Shown here one piece after another: positions 26,909 through 35,016 of a stretch of DNA of 64,000 nt. Numbering within the stretch: position 1 is the first letter of the stretch; the number at the start of each line of letters is the position of its first letter. A model generated the notes under the pieces. The model ran no database searches, had not been told where the DNA came from, and was given only the letters and a program-made list of their open reading frames with translations. This DNA comes from Spirosoma aerolatum (lineage in GTDB: Bacteria > Bacteroidota > Bacteroidia > Cytophagales > Spirosomataceae). The stretch is taken from NCBI RefSeq assembly GCF_002056795.1, contig NZ_CP020104.1, positions 1,685,001 through 1,749,000 of the forward strand, written 5' to 3'. A program made the position numbers and the translations under genes.

Positions 26909-27000
26909 CAGAAATTTAACCGACTTATGAATTGGTTTAATCCTATTCCAAGAGAAAATAGGGACAAAGTAAGATTAATTCATAAATCGGTTAAATTCTG
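26909..27000. repeat. Long imperfect inverted repeat after barrel gene
   Basis: The left arm from 26909 (CAGAAATTTAACCGACTTAT...) and right arm to 27000 (...ATAAATCGGTTAAATTCTG) are complementary over about 26 bp with few mismatches. The pairing continues inward through CCTATT and AATAGGG, leaving a small apical loop. It starts 14 bp after the barrel gene stop, so it can act as a terminator, but the roughly 40-bp arms are unusually long for one. Confidence 0.75.
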
Positions 27001-27142
27001 CTTCCAGTATGCAACTTTCTCTCTCTACGGGTGTCTTTTCATTGAATATCGTTCTTCAAGACACCAATCCCCAATAAAATTCCACTCATCCTTCTGTTAA
27101 GACCGCTTGTGTAAGAACAGGTACTTTGTGATGCCCACTACC

Positions 27143-27150
27143 TACCTTTG
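27143..27150 (+). promoter_or_regulatory. Candidate -7 promoter element
   Basis: TACCTTTG fits TAnnTTTG, 49 bp before the chosen ATG at 27199 of the receptor-like gene. A TTTG at 27125-27128 is only 14 bp upstream, too close for a standard -33 element. Confidence 0.42.
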
Positions 27151-27198
27151 CATTGTACTGAGGCACAAGAAACAAGCGACCTTCTAACAACACATACT

Positions 27199-29676
27199 AT
27201 GAAAACGATATTTTCCTTCCTCTTACTTAGCCTACTGACCCTGGCAACAACCTTTGGGCAGGCCTTAACACGGGGCACTGTCAATGGCCAGGTTAGTACA
27301 TCGGCTGGGAAAGCCCTTGAATTTACAACCCTGATGCTGCTGAAAGCGAAAGATTCTACCCTGGTAAAAGGATCCATCAGCGATGTTGATGGGAAATATA
27401 CTTTCCAGAATGTGGGTGCTGGACGGTATCTGGTGGCTGCTCAACAGATCGGATATCGTAAAACGTATAGTGCACCGTTCGAAATTAATGAGGCAGCTCC
27501 AGCACGCGAATTACCACTGCTGACCATGATTGATGAAACCAAAAACCTGACTGAGGTGAAAGTGGTGGCTCAAAAGCCATTCATCGAACAGCAAGTCGAC
27601 CGGACAGTAATGAACGTTGAAAACAGCATCGTAGCTAGTGGCAACACCGCCCTGGAAGTGCTGGAGAAAGCACCCGGTGTTACCATCGACCGTCAGAACG
27701 ACCAGATTCAGTTAAAAGGGAAGGCAGGCGTGATTGTCTATATCGACGGAAAACAGACCTACCTCTCGCAACAGGAAGTATCGAATCTGCTGAAAAATAC
27801 GCCCAGCGACAACATTGCGTCGATTGAGATTATCACAAATCCTGGTTCTAAATACGATGCGGCTGGTAATTCAGGGATCATCAACATCAAGATGAAGAAA
27901 AACAAGAACTTCGGCACCAATGGTAATGTGATCATAGGGGCGGGTTATGGCTGGGTGAAAAACCTTACCGGTGCTCGTGATGATCTGCCGAAATTCAATA
28001 CCTCGATCAATCTGAACCACCGCGAGGGTAAAGTCAACCTGTTTGGTAACTATAGCTATACAAACCGCCAAAGTTCGCAAAGCAACGAATTGAACCGAGT
28101 AATTCCCTTTGAGGGCAAGAATACGTACTTCGACCAGATATCGTTTCGGCCGAACCAGTTTGAAGGGCATTCGTATAAGGCAGGGATGGATTATTTCATC
28201 AATCAGAAAAGCACTGTTGGGGTATTGGTCAACGGTTTCTCGAACGACTGGGAATCGGCTGGGCAGAACAATACCATGATCAGCAACGAAAATCGTCTAT
28301 TGACCAGCAAAGCCATTACACAAACCGGCATGGGCAATAAAATGTCGAACATCACTACGAACCTCAACTATAAATACGATATGGGAAAAGGCCGTGAGTG
28401 GACTGTCGACGCCGATTACGTGCACTATGGTGGTATGAATACCAATAACCTGAGTACCGCCTATACCAATGCAGCAAACCTTCCCACTCGATTGAATCAG
28501 GATGTTCGGAACAACATGCCGTCGACCATCAACATTATGGCTTTCAAAACGGATTATGTACTGCCAACGAAGACAGGTAAGTGGGAAATAGGGCTGAAAA
28601 GCAGCTACGTACAGGCCGATAATAACAGCATTTACGATACGTTGCAGCAGGAAACCAAAAAATGGTTGCCCGATGCCAGCCGCTCAAACCAGTTTAAGTA
28701 CGACGAAAATATCAACGCTGGGTATATTAACTACGCTGGCAAACTGGGCAAAACGAAGGTACAGATGGGGTTACGAGCCGAACATACGCACTCGATTGGT
28801 ACGTCGGTGACGCTGAACCAAACCGTTGACCGGAACTACCTGAATCTGTTTCCAACCCTGTTTCTGTCGCGCCAACTGGATACCAACAACGTACTGAACT
28901 TCTCGTACAGCCGTCGGATCGATCGCCCCGATTACCAGAACCTTAACCCGTTCGTGTTCTATCTGGACCCGTATACCTACCAGCAGGGGAATCCGTTCCT
29001 GCGGCCACAGTACACCAACGCGGTTGAACTGACCCACGTGTACAAAAATGCCTTTACAACCTCGTTAAGCTTCAGCCGTACCTCGGATTTCATCAACCGC
29101 GAAACGCCCCGGCAGATTGCTTCGGAGAACATCACGTTCGTAACCCCCGAAAATCTGGGTAATATGGACAACCTGAGCCTGAATTTGAGTTTTCCCGTAA
29201 CGGTAACGAGATGGTGGCGGATGCAGAACAATATCAATGCCTATTACCAGCACTACCAGACCTACTATTCGGGCGCTCCTTACGAAGTGAAAATCGGGGC
29301 CTACAATGTGTATACCTCGCAAAACTTTACCCTGAGCAAAAGTGTGTCGGCCGAAGTGTCGGGCTGGTACAACTCGGCATCGCAGTATGGCTTCTACCGG
29401 GCACAACCCATGGGCGCTTTCAATGTGGGCGTACAGAAGAAAATGATGGACGGCAAGGGTAGTCTGAAATTGAACGTGAGCGATCCATTCTGGCTGAACC
29501 AGTTCAATGGTCGGGCGGTCGTTCAGGACATTAACTTCCGGGTATTGTCGCGTTGGGAAAGCCGTCGCATTATGCTGACATTCTCGTACCGCTTCGGCAA
29601 TCAAAACGTTAAAAACGCTCGTCAACGCAACTCCGCTACCTCGTCCGAACAAAACCGGGTAGGCGGGCAGAACTGA
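27199..29676 (+). CDS. TonB-receptor-like outer membrane protein (OMP_b-brl_3)
   Basis: ATG 27199 is chosen because a signal peptide starts there (MKTIFSFLLLSLLTLATTFGQA), giving 825 residues; the frame is open from 27148. Next comes a CarboxypepD_reg-like domain (about 25-105, GSISDVDGKYTFQNVGAGRYLV), a degenerate plug (TALEVLEKAPGVTIDRQND, GVIVYIDGKQTYL, IASIEIITNPGSKYDAAG) and a large barrel ending in MLTFSYRFG. This matches the outer membrane beta-barrel family 3 proteins of Bacteroidota, which resemble TonB receptors but have no SusD partner. A role in uptake or signalling across the outer membrane is likely; the ligand is unknown. Confidence 0.9.
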   Translation: MKTIFSFLLLSLLTLATTFGQALTRGTVNGQVSTSAGKALEFTTLMLLKAKDSTLVKGSISDVDGKYTFQNVGAGRYLVAAQQIGYRKTYSAPFEINEAAPARELPLLTMIDETKNLTEVKVVAQKPFIEQQVDRTVMNVENSIVASGNTALEVLEKAPGVTIDRQNDQIQLKGKAGVIVYIDGKQTYLSQQEVSNLLKNTPSDNIASIEIITNPGSKYDAAGNSGIINIKMKKNKNFGTNGNVIIGAGYGWVKNLTGARDDLPKFNTSINLNHREGKVNLFGNYSYTNRQSSQSNELNRVIPFEGKNTYFDQISFRPNQFEGHSYKAGMDYFINQKSTVGVLVNGFSNDWESAGQNNTMISNENRLLTSKAITQTGMGNKMSNITTNLNYKYDMGKGREWTVDADYVHYGGMNTNNLSTAYTNAANLPTRLNQDVRNNMPSTINIMAFKTDYVLPTKTGKWEIGLKSSYVQADNNSIYDTLQQETKKWLPDASRSNQFKYDENINAGYINYAGKLGKTKVQMGLRAEHTHSIGTSVTLNQTVDRNYLNLFPTLFLSRQLDTNNVLNFSYSRRIDRPDYQNLNPFVFYLDPYTYQQGNPFLRPQYTNAVELTHVYKNAFTTSLSFSRTSDFINRETPRQIASENITFVTPENLGNMDNLSLNLSFPVTVTRWWRMQNNINAYYQHYQTYYSGAPYEVKIGAYNVYTSQNFTLSKSVSAEVSGWYNSASQYGFYRAQPMGAFNVGVQKKMMDGKGSLKLNVSDPFWLNQFNGRAVVQDINFRVLSRWESRRIMLTFSYRFGNQNVKNARQRNSATSSEQNRVGGQN

Positions 29677-29757
29677 TAGAGAATATAGGATATACGATGT
29701 ATGATATATGAAGTAGTTGACCAGTAGACACATCCTATCTCATACATCCTACATAAT
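29677..29757. repeat. Imperfect AT-rich inverted repeat
   Basis: ATAGGATATACGATGTATGA just after the receptor stop is roughly mirrored by CATCCTATCTCATACATCCT ending near 29750. It is built from GGATGTATGA-like words, which suggests a small dispersed intergenic repeat. Confidence 0.45.
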
Positions 29758-29787
29758 TACGGACTTAGTTTAGGTTAAGAAAACGCG

Positions 29788-29821
29788 AAAGCCAGCCCCA
29801 CGTTGAGGACTGGCTTTTTTG
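29788..29821 (+). terminator. Rho-independent terminator
   Basis: AAAGCCAG (29788-29795) pairs with CTGGCTTT (29810-29817) and is followed by a run of Ts, between the receptor gene and the opposing tRNA. Confidence 0.82.
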
Positions 29822-29830
29822 TATGCTTCG

Positions 29831-29902
29831 TGGCTTTATAGGGACTCGAACCCCAACCAACAGTTCCGAAGACTGTGATGCTATCCATTACACCATAAAG
29901 CC
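29831..29902 (-). tRNA. tRNA-Arg (anticodon TCG)
   Basis: On the minus strand a 72-nt cloverleaf can be drawn. The acceptor stem GGCTTTA/TAAAGCC has discriminator A; the D-arm contains GG in AATGGATA; the anticodon stem ACAGT/ACTGT encloses loop CTTCGGA (anticodon TCG, reading CGA/CGN arginine codons); the T-arm TGGGG/CCCTA encloses loop TTCGAGT. CCA is not encoded, as is usual in Bacteroidota. It stands alone, with no other RNA gene nearby. Confidence 0.93.
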
Positions 29903-30188
29903 AAGCGCACAAAACTACGCTTTTCTGCGGAAATGTAAAAATACAGCCTTTATGGGTTTACCTTTTTCCTGGAAAAATAAATAAGCGGGATAGGCCCAAT
30001 ACCTCTCATTCTATTTTAATCTACATAAAAAAAATAGCTTTTTACTCATTTGTATGCAAAGATTAACATAGTATAGCTCTAATATGCCAAAAAGAAAATA
30101 AGCTGATTTACAGTGTACCAACATTTAGGTATGTATAGGCAAAGCGTATTATATTTACTTATTATCTCACCAAGATCCTTAAAATAAA

Positions 30189-30512
30189 ATGACTACTCAA
30201 CCCAATGTTAATCTACTTAAACAGTACATTACCACCTTAATAGCTCCCGAGGCTATTTTTCCGGGAATTGCTCCTCGCACCTTTGACAACGAGTTTAGTC
30301 GGACAGAGTTAGAGGCTATTTATTTTTGCCTGTCCTTTATCATTAAACAGGTAAATCCAGTAAAGCATAGGGCACTGATTACAAGTTTTAAGCGTGTGCG
30401 TAAACCTAATCTAGCCATGCACTGTTTTCTAAGAGCCTTCTGGCGGCAGCTTATTTCTATAATCTACATCTACTCGTTCCAATCAAAACACTTCTATTTG
30501 CCAATGAATTAG
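30189..30512 (+). CDS. Hypothetical protein, doubtful
   Basis: 107-codon frame from ATG 30189 in an AT-rich stretch. The first half (NLLKQYITTLIAPEAIFPGIA, then EFSRTELEAIYFCLSFIIKQV) reads like a small helical protein. The second half is rich in Arg, Phe and Tyr and looks less protein-like, so a frameshift or an old gene remnant is possible. No family is recognised. The surrounding 29903-30711 holds no other supported gene. Confidence 0.35.
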   Translation: MTTQPNVNLLKQYITTLIAPEAIFPGIAPRTFDNEFSRTELEAIYFCLSFIIKQVNPVKHRALITSFKRVRKPNLAMHCFLRAFWRQLISIIYIYSFQSKHFYLPMN

Positions 30513-30711
30513 TAGGTTGGGGTAGGCAATAGTGGGCAACATACTTTCTGGCCTTAGCCTGTTTGAGTATCAAGGGCGAGCCAACTTAAGTCTGCCGCTG
30601 ATAGATGATAATTTGGTGAAATTATCGTATATTGGTAACAGTGTCTTGATTAATCGGTTAAGGTCCCTATTTTTGTTGGCAATACCCGATTTTACCCCAA
30701 CTTTATATGCT

Positions 30712-31674
30712 ATGCTAAGTCGCGTTGCTAACTCAGTTTATTGGATGCACCGCTATATTGAACGGGCTGAGAACTATGCTCGTTTCATGAGTGTGAATTT
30801 CAACCTGGCCCTCGATTTGCCACCCAATGTTGATCAGCAGTGGGAGCCGTTATTGACAGCGACGGCTGATAATGAGCGGTTTAAGAAATATTATTCGGAG
30901 CCTACGCGTGAGAATGTTATTCATTTCATGACGTTCGATAAGCGAAATCCGAATTCAATCGTGTCGTGCCTGAGCGATGCTCGCGAAAACGCCCGAACTA
31001 TTCGGGAAGTTATCTCCAAAGAGATGTGGGAACACCTGAATACGTTCTATCTAATGGTACGCGATACTTCGCCAAAGCAACAGTGGGAGCAGACGCAGAC
31101 GCAAAACTTTTTTACGGAAATTCGGAATAGCATACAGCTTTTTTATGGAATCATTGATGCAACAATTACCCGTAATGAAGCCTGGCACTTTGGGCGATTG
31201 GGGCGTTTTTTAGAGCGGGCGGATAAAACATCCCGGTTTCTGGATGTGAAGTATTTTACACTTCTCCCCGAAATAGAGCTGGTTGGATCAACCATCGATT
31301 TGATGATCTGGTCAGCGGTTCTGAAATCGGTTAGTGCGTATAATATGCACCGTCAGCAGTATCGGTCGCTGACACCGGCCAGTATTGTCGAATTTCTGAT
31401 TTTAGATAAGATGTTTCCGCGAGCTGTGGCGCATTGTATCCGGCAGGCTGAATTATCGCTCTACGAAATTTCAGGGAATAACATTACACAAGGTTTTGGG
31501 AACTCTGCCGAACGCATGCTGTCTAAGCTAAGAACCGATATTGAGTTTACCGAAACGGCCGATATTTTTAAGACAGGCCTCCACCAATATCTCGATAACT
31601 TCCAGACGCGTACTAATACTGTTGGCGACGCTATCTTTCAAACCTACTTCGATTTAAAGCCGATTGAGGTGTAA
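30712..31674 (+). CDS. Alpha-E domain protein
   Basis: ATG 30712 is chosen: the alpha-E family (PF04168) begins exactly with MLSRVANSVYWMHRYIERAENYARFM. The frame stays open 60 codons further up, but that part is unlike the family. This gives 320 residues, the normal length. The protein is all-helical, with GRFLERADKTSRFLDVKYF and LILDKMFPRAVAHCIRQAE. Alpha-E proteins usually sit beside a circularly permuted ATP-grasp ligase and a transglutaminase-like protease, a set proposed to make or process peptides; neither partner is found here. Function is unproven. Confidence 0.92.
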   Translation: MLSRVANSVYWMHRYIERAENYARFMSVNFNLALDLPPNVDQQWEPLLTATADNERFKKYYSEPTRENVIHFMTFDKRNPNSIVSCLSDARENARTIREVISKEMWEHLNTFYLMVRDTSPKQQWEQTQTQNFFTEIRNSIQLFYGIIDATITRNEAWHFGRLGRFLERADKTSRFLDVKYFTLLPEIELVGSTIDLMIWSAVLKSVSAYNMHRQQYRSLTPASIVEFLILDKMFPRAVAHCIRQAELSLYEISGNNITQGFGNSAERMLSKLRTDIEFTETADIFKTGLHQYLDNFQTRTNTVGDAIFQTYFDLKPIEV

Positions 31675-31690
31675 AACGAAAGCGTTTGCG

Positions 31691-31780
31691 ATCGGTTTAT
31701 AAGGAAGAATCTTATTCATACCTTAGCTCACAAGCAGGGCTACGTTAAGATTCTTCCTTCTTCAGTATAATACAACCGAT
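31691..31780. terminator. Bidirectional hairpin in convergent gap
   Basis: AAGGAAGAATCTTA (31701-31714) and TAAGATTCTTCCTT (31746-31759) are exact complements. An outer pair ATCGGTT (31691-31697) and AACCGAT (31774-31780) extends the structure. It separates the alpha-E stop from the leftward barrel gene stop. The core resembles that of the 31-bp inverted repeat at 7988-8078. Confidence 0.75.
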
Positions 31781-31808
31781 TATTTGGGGCCTGCATTAAG
31801 CAGGTTCG

Positions 31809-32582
31809 TTAGTAGAAGATGGGAAATGTCAAAGCCAGATAGGCCATTCCAGCCCGGTGACGAAAACGGTTATTATCGGCGACGACATCGCGATTGGATG
31901 TTTTCGTTTCGGTAACAAGCCATTGATAGCCTGCTTTGACGGCTAAACGCTGGGTAAGATGAAGCCGGGCATAAACTTCGGTAGCAAGTGTGCCAATGTC
32001 ATTATCGCCTAACAACCGCACATTAAACCGACTGGGCGATGCTTTTTGAAAAACGTTGTTCCCCTGAAAGTATACATTTACCGAGTCGGCACCCGAAGCC
32101 GAGTGAAGCGTAAATTGACCCGTCGAGGATTTGTAACGACCTGTGCGTGATTTCCCGATTGTCAATCCCAACAGATCGGCACTGGCCCCTATTTCGACTT
32201 TCCCCAGATTGATTTGCGCCCGAATGCCCACATTGAGTGAGGTCATGGTCACATAATCGTACCGGATAGTATCGATATTTTTAATGACAAGCGGAGCGCC
32301 CAGAGCCGCAAAGCCTGTTTTTTCGCGAGTTAGTCGGGCTGGGGCTGTGTAGTAGTCAAGATTATCACCGTAAAATGCACCCAGTCGCAGGTTCCAGCCC
32401 AGCGAAAACAGTTTTCGTTCGCCTACATTAAGCATTTGGTAGTAGGCAATGGATGGATTGTAATGATTAGTGGAGTAAGCCATTCCCAGATCGTATCCGC
32501 TACTCAGACGAGCTGCTACAGGCGATTGGGCGAAGCTATAGGTAGAAATAAGCAGTAAAAGCGGAATCAGAACTTTCTTCAT
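31809..32582 (-). CDS. Secreted/outer-membrane beta-barrel protein, unknown role
   Basis: 257 residues with a Sec signal peptide (MKKVLIPLLLLISTYSFAQ). The mature part has repeated amphipathic strands (LFSLGWNLRLGAFYG, TSLNVGIRAQINLGKVEIGASADLLGLTIG, LATEVYARLHLTQRLAVKAGYQWLV) and ends MAYLALTFPIFY with a terminal aromatic residue, as in outer-membrane barrels. No named family is recognised. It is the only gene in its unit, with a convergent terminator after it and a 259-bp gap before it. A structural or transport role at the outer membrane is inferred from architecture only. Confidence 0.72.
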   Translation of the reverse strand: MKKVLIPLLLLISTYSFAQSPVAARLSSGYDLGMAYSTNHYNPSIAYYQMLNVGERKLFSLGWNLRLGAFYGDNLDYYTAPARLTREKTGFAALGAPLVIKNIDTIRYDYVTMTSLNVGIRAQINLGKVEIGASADLLGLTIGKSRTGRYKSSTGQFTLHSASGADSVNVYFQGNNVFQKASPSRFNVRLLGDNDIGTLATEVYARLHLTQRLAVKAGYQWLVTETKTSNRDVVADNNRFRHRAGMAYLALTFPIFY

Positions 32583-32789
32583 GCAGACAAATCAGGCTGT
32601 TCGAGCAGGCAAAGTTAGATGGATTCGCCGTTATCAGGTAATCTGATCGTGTCCGGGTCTTCCTAAACATACCCTACGGTAACGGCAAACGGTAGTTTTT
32701 TACTAACCCGACTTAAGGCTCTGTTGTTTTTTCGAGTAAGCGGTTTTAGCAAACGACGGAATTAGACCCGCTTTATGCGGAGGTATCCA

Positions 32790-32835
32790 AACAGAAAAAT
32801 ACTGGAGTGAAGACGCGTCTGTTTCACTCCAGCAT
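32790..32835 (-). terminator. Terminator of glgB
   Basis: Stem CTGGAGTGAA (32802-32811) with TTCACTCCAG (32823-32832). On the minus strand it is followed by a T-rich tail. It lies just past the glgB stop. Confidence 0.78.
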
Positions 32836-32841
32836 TCTGTA

Positions 32842-34887
32842 CTAATTTACCGCTTTGAGCACAACAGCACCTAGCGGAGGTATATTTAATTGGATCGATT
32901 GAGAGCGGCCATGCCAGGCTTCCTGCTCACTGGCAATAGGCGTTGCATTCAACACACCGCTACCGTAAAACTCCGTAGCATCGCTATTGAAAATTTCCTT
33001 ATACGAACCTGCCGCTGGTACACCTATCCGGTAATGAGCGCGCGGAATGGGCGTCATGTTCAGCACAATCAGTACCGTATCGTTGGGGTTATTGCCTTTC
33101 CGGCTATAGGTGATCACGCTGTTTTCACGGTCGGTGGTATCAATCCATTCGAAGCCATCGGCAGAGAAATTACGTTCGTATAAGGCGGGCTCGGTTCGGT
33201 AAAGCTGGTTGAGGGCTTTTACACAGGCGGCCATGCCTTTATGCGGGGCGTATTCCAGCAGGTGCCAGTCCAGGCTGGTATCAAACTTCCATTCGGCCGT
33301 TTGTCCAAATTCGCCACCCATAAACAGTAATTTGGTACCTGAGTGCGTAAACATGTAAGCAAACAGCAACCGTAGATTCGCAAAACGCTGCCATTCGTCG
33401 CCCGGCATTTTACCTACCAGCGATTGCTTACCATACACGACCTCGTCGTGCGACAGGGGCAGCATGAAGTTTTCGGTAAAGGCGTAAATTGTGCTGAACG
33501 TTAGTTCGTCCTGATGGTATTTGCGGTAGCCTGGATCGCGTTCGAAGTACCGAAGCGTATCGTTCATCCAGCCCATCATCCACTTCATGCCGAACCCTAA
33601 ACCACCCGTATAGACCGGACGCGATACACCAGGGAAAGCGGTCGATTCTTCGGCAATCGTCTGGGTATCCGGGAATTCTTTATAAACCGCTTCGTTCAGT
33701 TCCTTAAAGAGCGAAATGGCTTCCAGATTTTCGCGACCACCAAACATATTCGGCTCCCATTCGCCCGCATTGCGTGAGTAATCCAGATACAGCATCGACG
33801 CTACAGCATCCACTCGGAGCCCGTCGGCATGACAACGATCGAGCCAGAACAGGGCATTACTGAGCAGGAAAGAGCGTACTTCGGGCCGGGTGTAGTTGAA
33901 TACGTAGCTTTTCCAGTCGGGATGGTAGCCTTTCCGCATATCCGGGTGTTCGTACAGATGCGAACCGTCGAATTCGTACAAACCATGCGCATCGCCGGGG
34001 AAGTGGGAGGGAACCCAGTCGAGCAAGACACCGATGCCAGCCTGATGCAGTCGTTCGATAAGCCGCATAAAATCCTGTGCTGTGCCAAACCGGCTGCTGG
34101 GTGCATAATAGCCCGTAATCTGGTAGCCCCAGGAGGGGGCATACGGATACTGCATAACGGGCATAAACTCCACATGGGTGAAGCCCATCTCCTGCACATA
34201 CGGAACCAGGGCATCAGCAATTTCGCCGTAACTCAGTTCGCGTTCGGGGTTACCAGGATCACGTCGCCAGGACGATAGGTGTACTTCGTAGACTGAAACA
34301 GGTGCATTGAGGGCATTTTTTGTATGGCGGTTTGCCATCCAGCCCTGATCCTGCCATTCGTAGTACGTATCCCAGACGACCGAAGCCGTTTTGGGGGGAA
34401 CTTCCCACTGGTGAGCGTACGGATCGCCTTTTTCCAGCTCACGTCCACTTTCATGAACGATAAAATATTTATAGGTTTCGCCCCGGCCAATGTGCGGGAT
34501 GAATACTTCCCAGATGCCCGAAGAGTCCCAGCGAACATTCATCGGGTGGCTTCCTTTATCCCATCCGTTGAAATTGCCAATAACTGCAACATAACGGGCC
34601 GAGGGGGCCCAAACCGCAAAATAGGTGCCTGTTACGCCACTATACTCAACGACATGAGAGCCAAATTTCTCGTAGAGCCTGGTGTGCTTGCCTGACCGAA
34701 ACAAGTAAATGTCGAAATCAGTGAAGCGGGAATAAGGCCCTGTCGAAACAGGTTGTTCGGCCGGAACGGATGGGGTAGGGGCTGCCTGTGCTTGCTTCGG
34801 TTTGGGTGATTTTGGGGGCGTTGATGTTTCCGGTTGGTTATTGTCGGGTATAGGCGACGAGTCCGTCGTAGTTTTTCGTTTTGCCAT
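32842..34887 (-). CDS. glgB: 1,4-alpha-glucan branching enzyme
   Basis: 681 residues. A Pro/Lys-rich extension of about 50 residues precedes a CBM48 (FAVWAPSARYVAVIGNFNGW) and a GH13 barrel with its conserved regions: DWVPSHF, GLRVDAVASMLY (nucleophile Asp), TIAEEST (acid Glu) and LPLSHDEVVYGK. The enzyme cuts alpha-1,4 chains and makes alpha-1,6 branches in glycogen. It lies 129 bp downstream of a maltokinase gene on the same strand. That pairing points to glycogen building from maltose 1-phosphate (GlgE route), although GlgE and trehalose synthase are not in this window. The low-complexity N-terminus is probably a flexible tail. Confidence 0.96.
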   Translation of the reverse strand: MAKRKTTTDSSPIPDNNQPETSTPPKSPKPKQAQAAPTPSVPAEQPVSTGPYSRFTDFDIYLFRSGKHTRLYEKFGSHVVEYSGVTGTYFAVWAPSARYVAVIGNFNGWDKGSHPMNVRWDSSGIWEVFIPHIGRGETYKYFIVHESGRELEKGDPYAHQWEVPPKTASVVWDTYYEWQDQGWMANRHTKNALNAPVSVYEVHLSSWRRDPGNPERELSYGEIADALVPYVQEMGFTHVEFMPVMQYPYAPSWGYQITGYYAPSSRFGTAQDFMRLIERLHQAGIGVLLDWVPSHFPGDAHGLYEFDGSHLYEHPDMRKGYHPDWKSYVFNYTRPEVRSFLLSNALFWLDRCHADGLRVDAVASMLYLDYSRNAGEWEPNMFGGRENLEAISLFKELNEAVYKEFPDTQTIAEESTAFPGVSRPVYTGGLGFGMKWMMGWMNDTLRYFERDPGYRKYHQDELTFSTIYAFTENFMLPLSHDEVVYGKQSLVGKMPGDEWQRFANLRLLFAYMFTHSGTKLLFMGGEFGQTAEWKFDTSLDWHLLEYAPHKGMAACVKALNQLYRTEPALYERNFSADGFEWIDTTDRENSVITYSRKGNNPNDTVLIVLNMTPIPRAHYRIGVPAAGSYKEIFNSDATEFYGSGVLNATPIASEQEAWHGRSQSIQLNIPPLGAVVLKAVN

Positions 34888-35016
34888 AGGTTAAACCTGA
34901 TAAGCTTCCGTTAGTGAACGTAATCAGAGTCGGAAAGTTAGAAAAAAAGTGGGACGCTCAAAGGTCTTCATTCAGATTGTAAACGATTCAGACCCTGAAC
35001 AAGCGCCCTGAATGAT

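Noticed and set aside
29065..29733. 222-codon frame on the minus strand
   Set aside because: Antisense to the receptor-like barrel gene with no domain signs and a weak start.
29831..29902. tRNA gene considered as an integration site for a mobile element
   Set aside because: No integrase gene and no second copy of the tRNA 3' end were found nearby.
30532..30711. 60-codon extension of the alpha-E frame from a GTG
   Set aside because: The alpha-E family begins exactly at MLSRVANS; the added part resembles nothing and would be a chance open frame.
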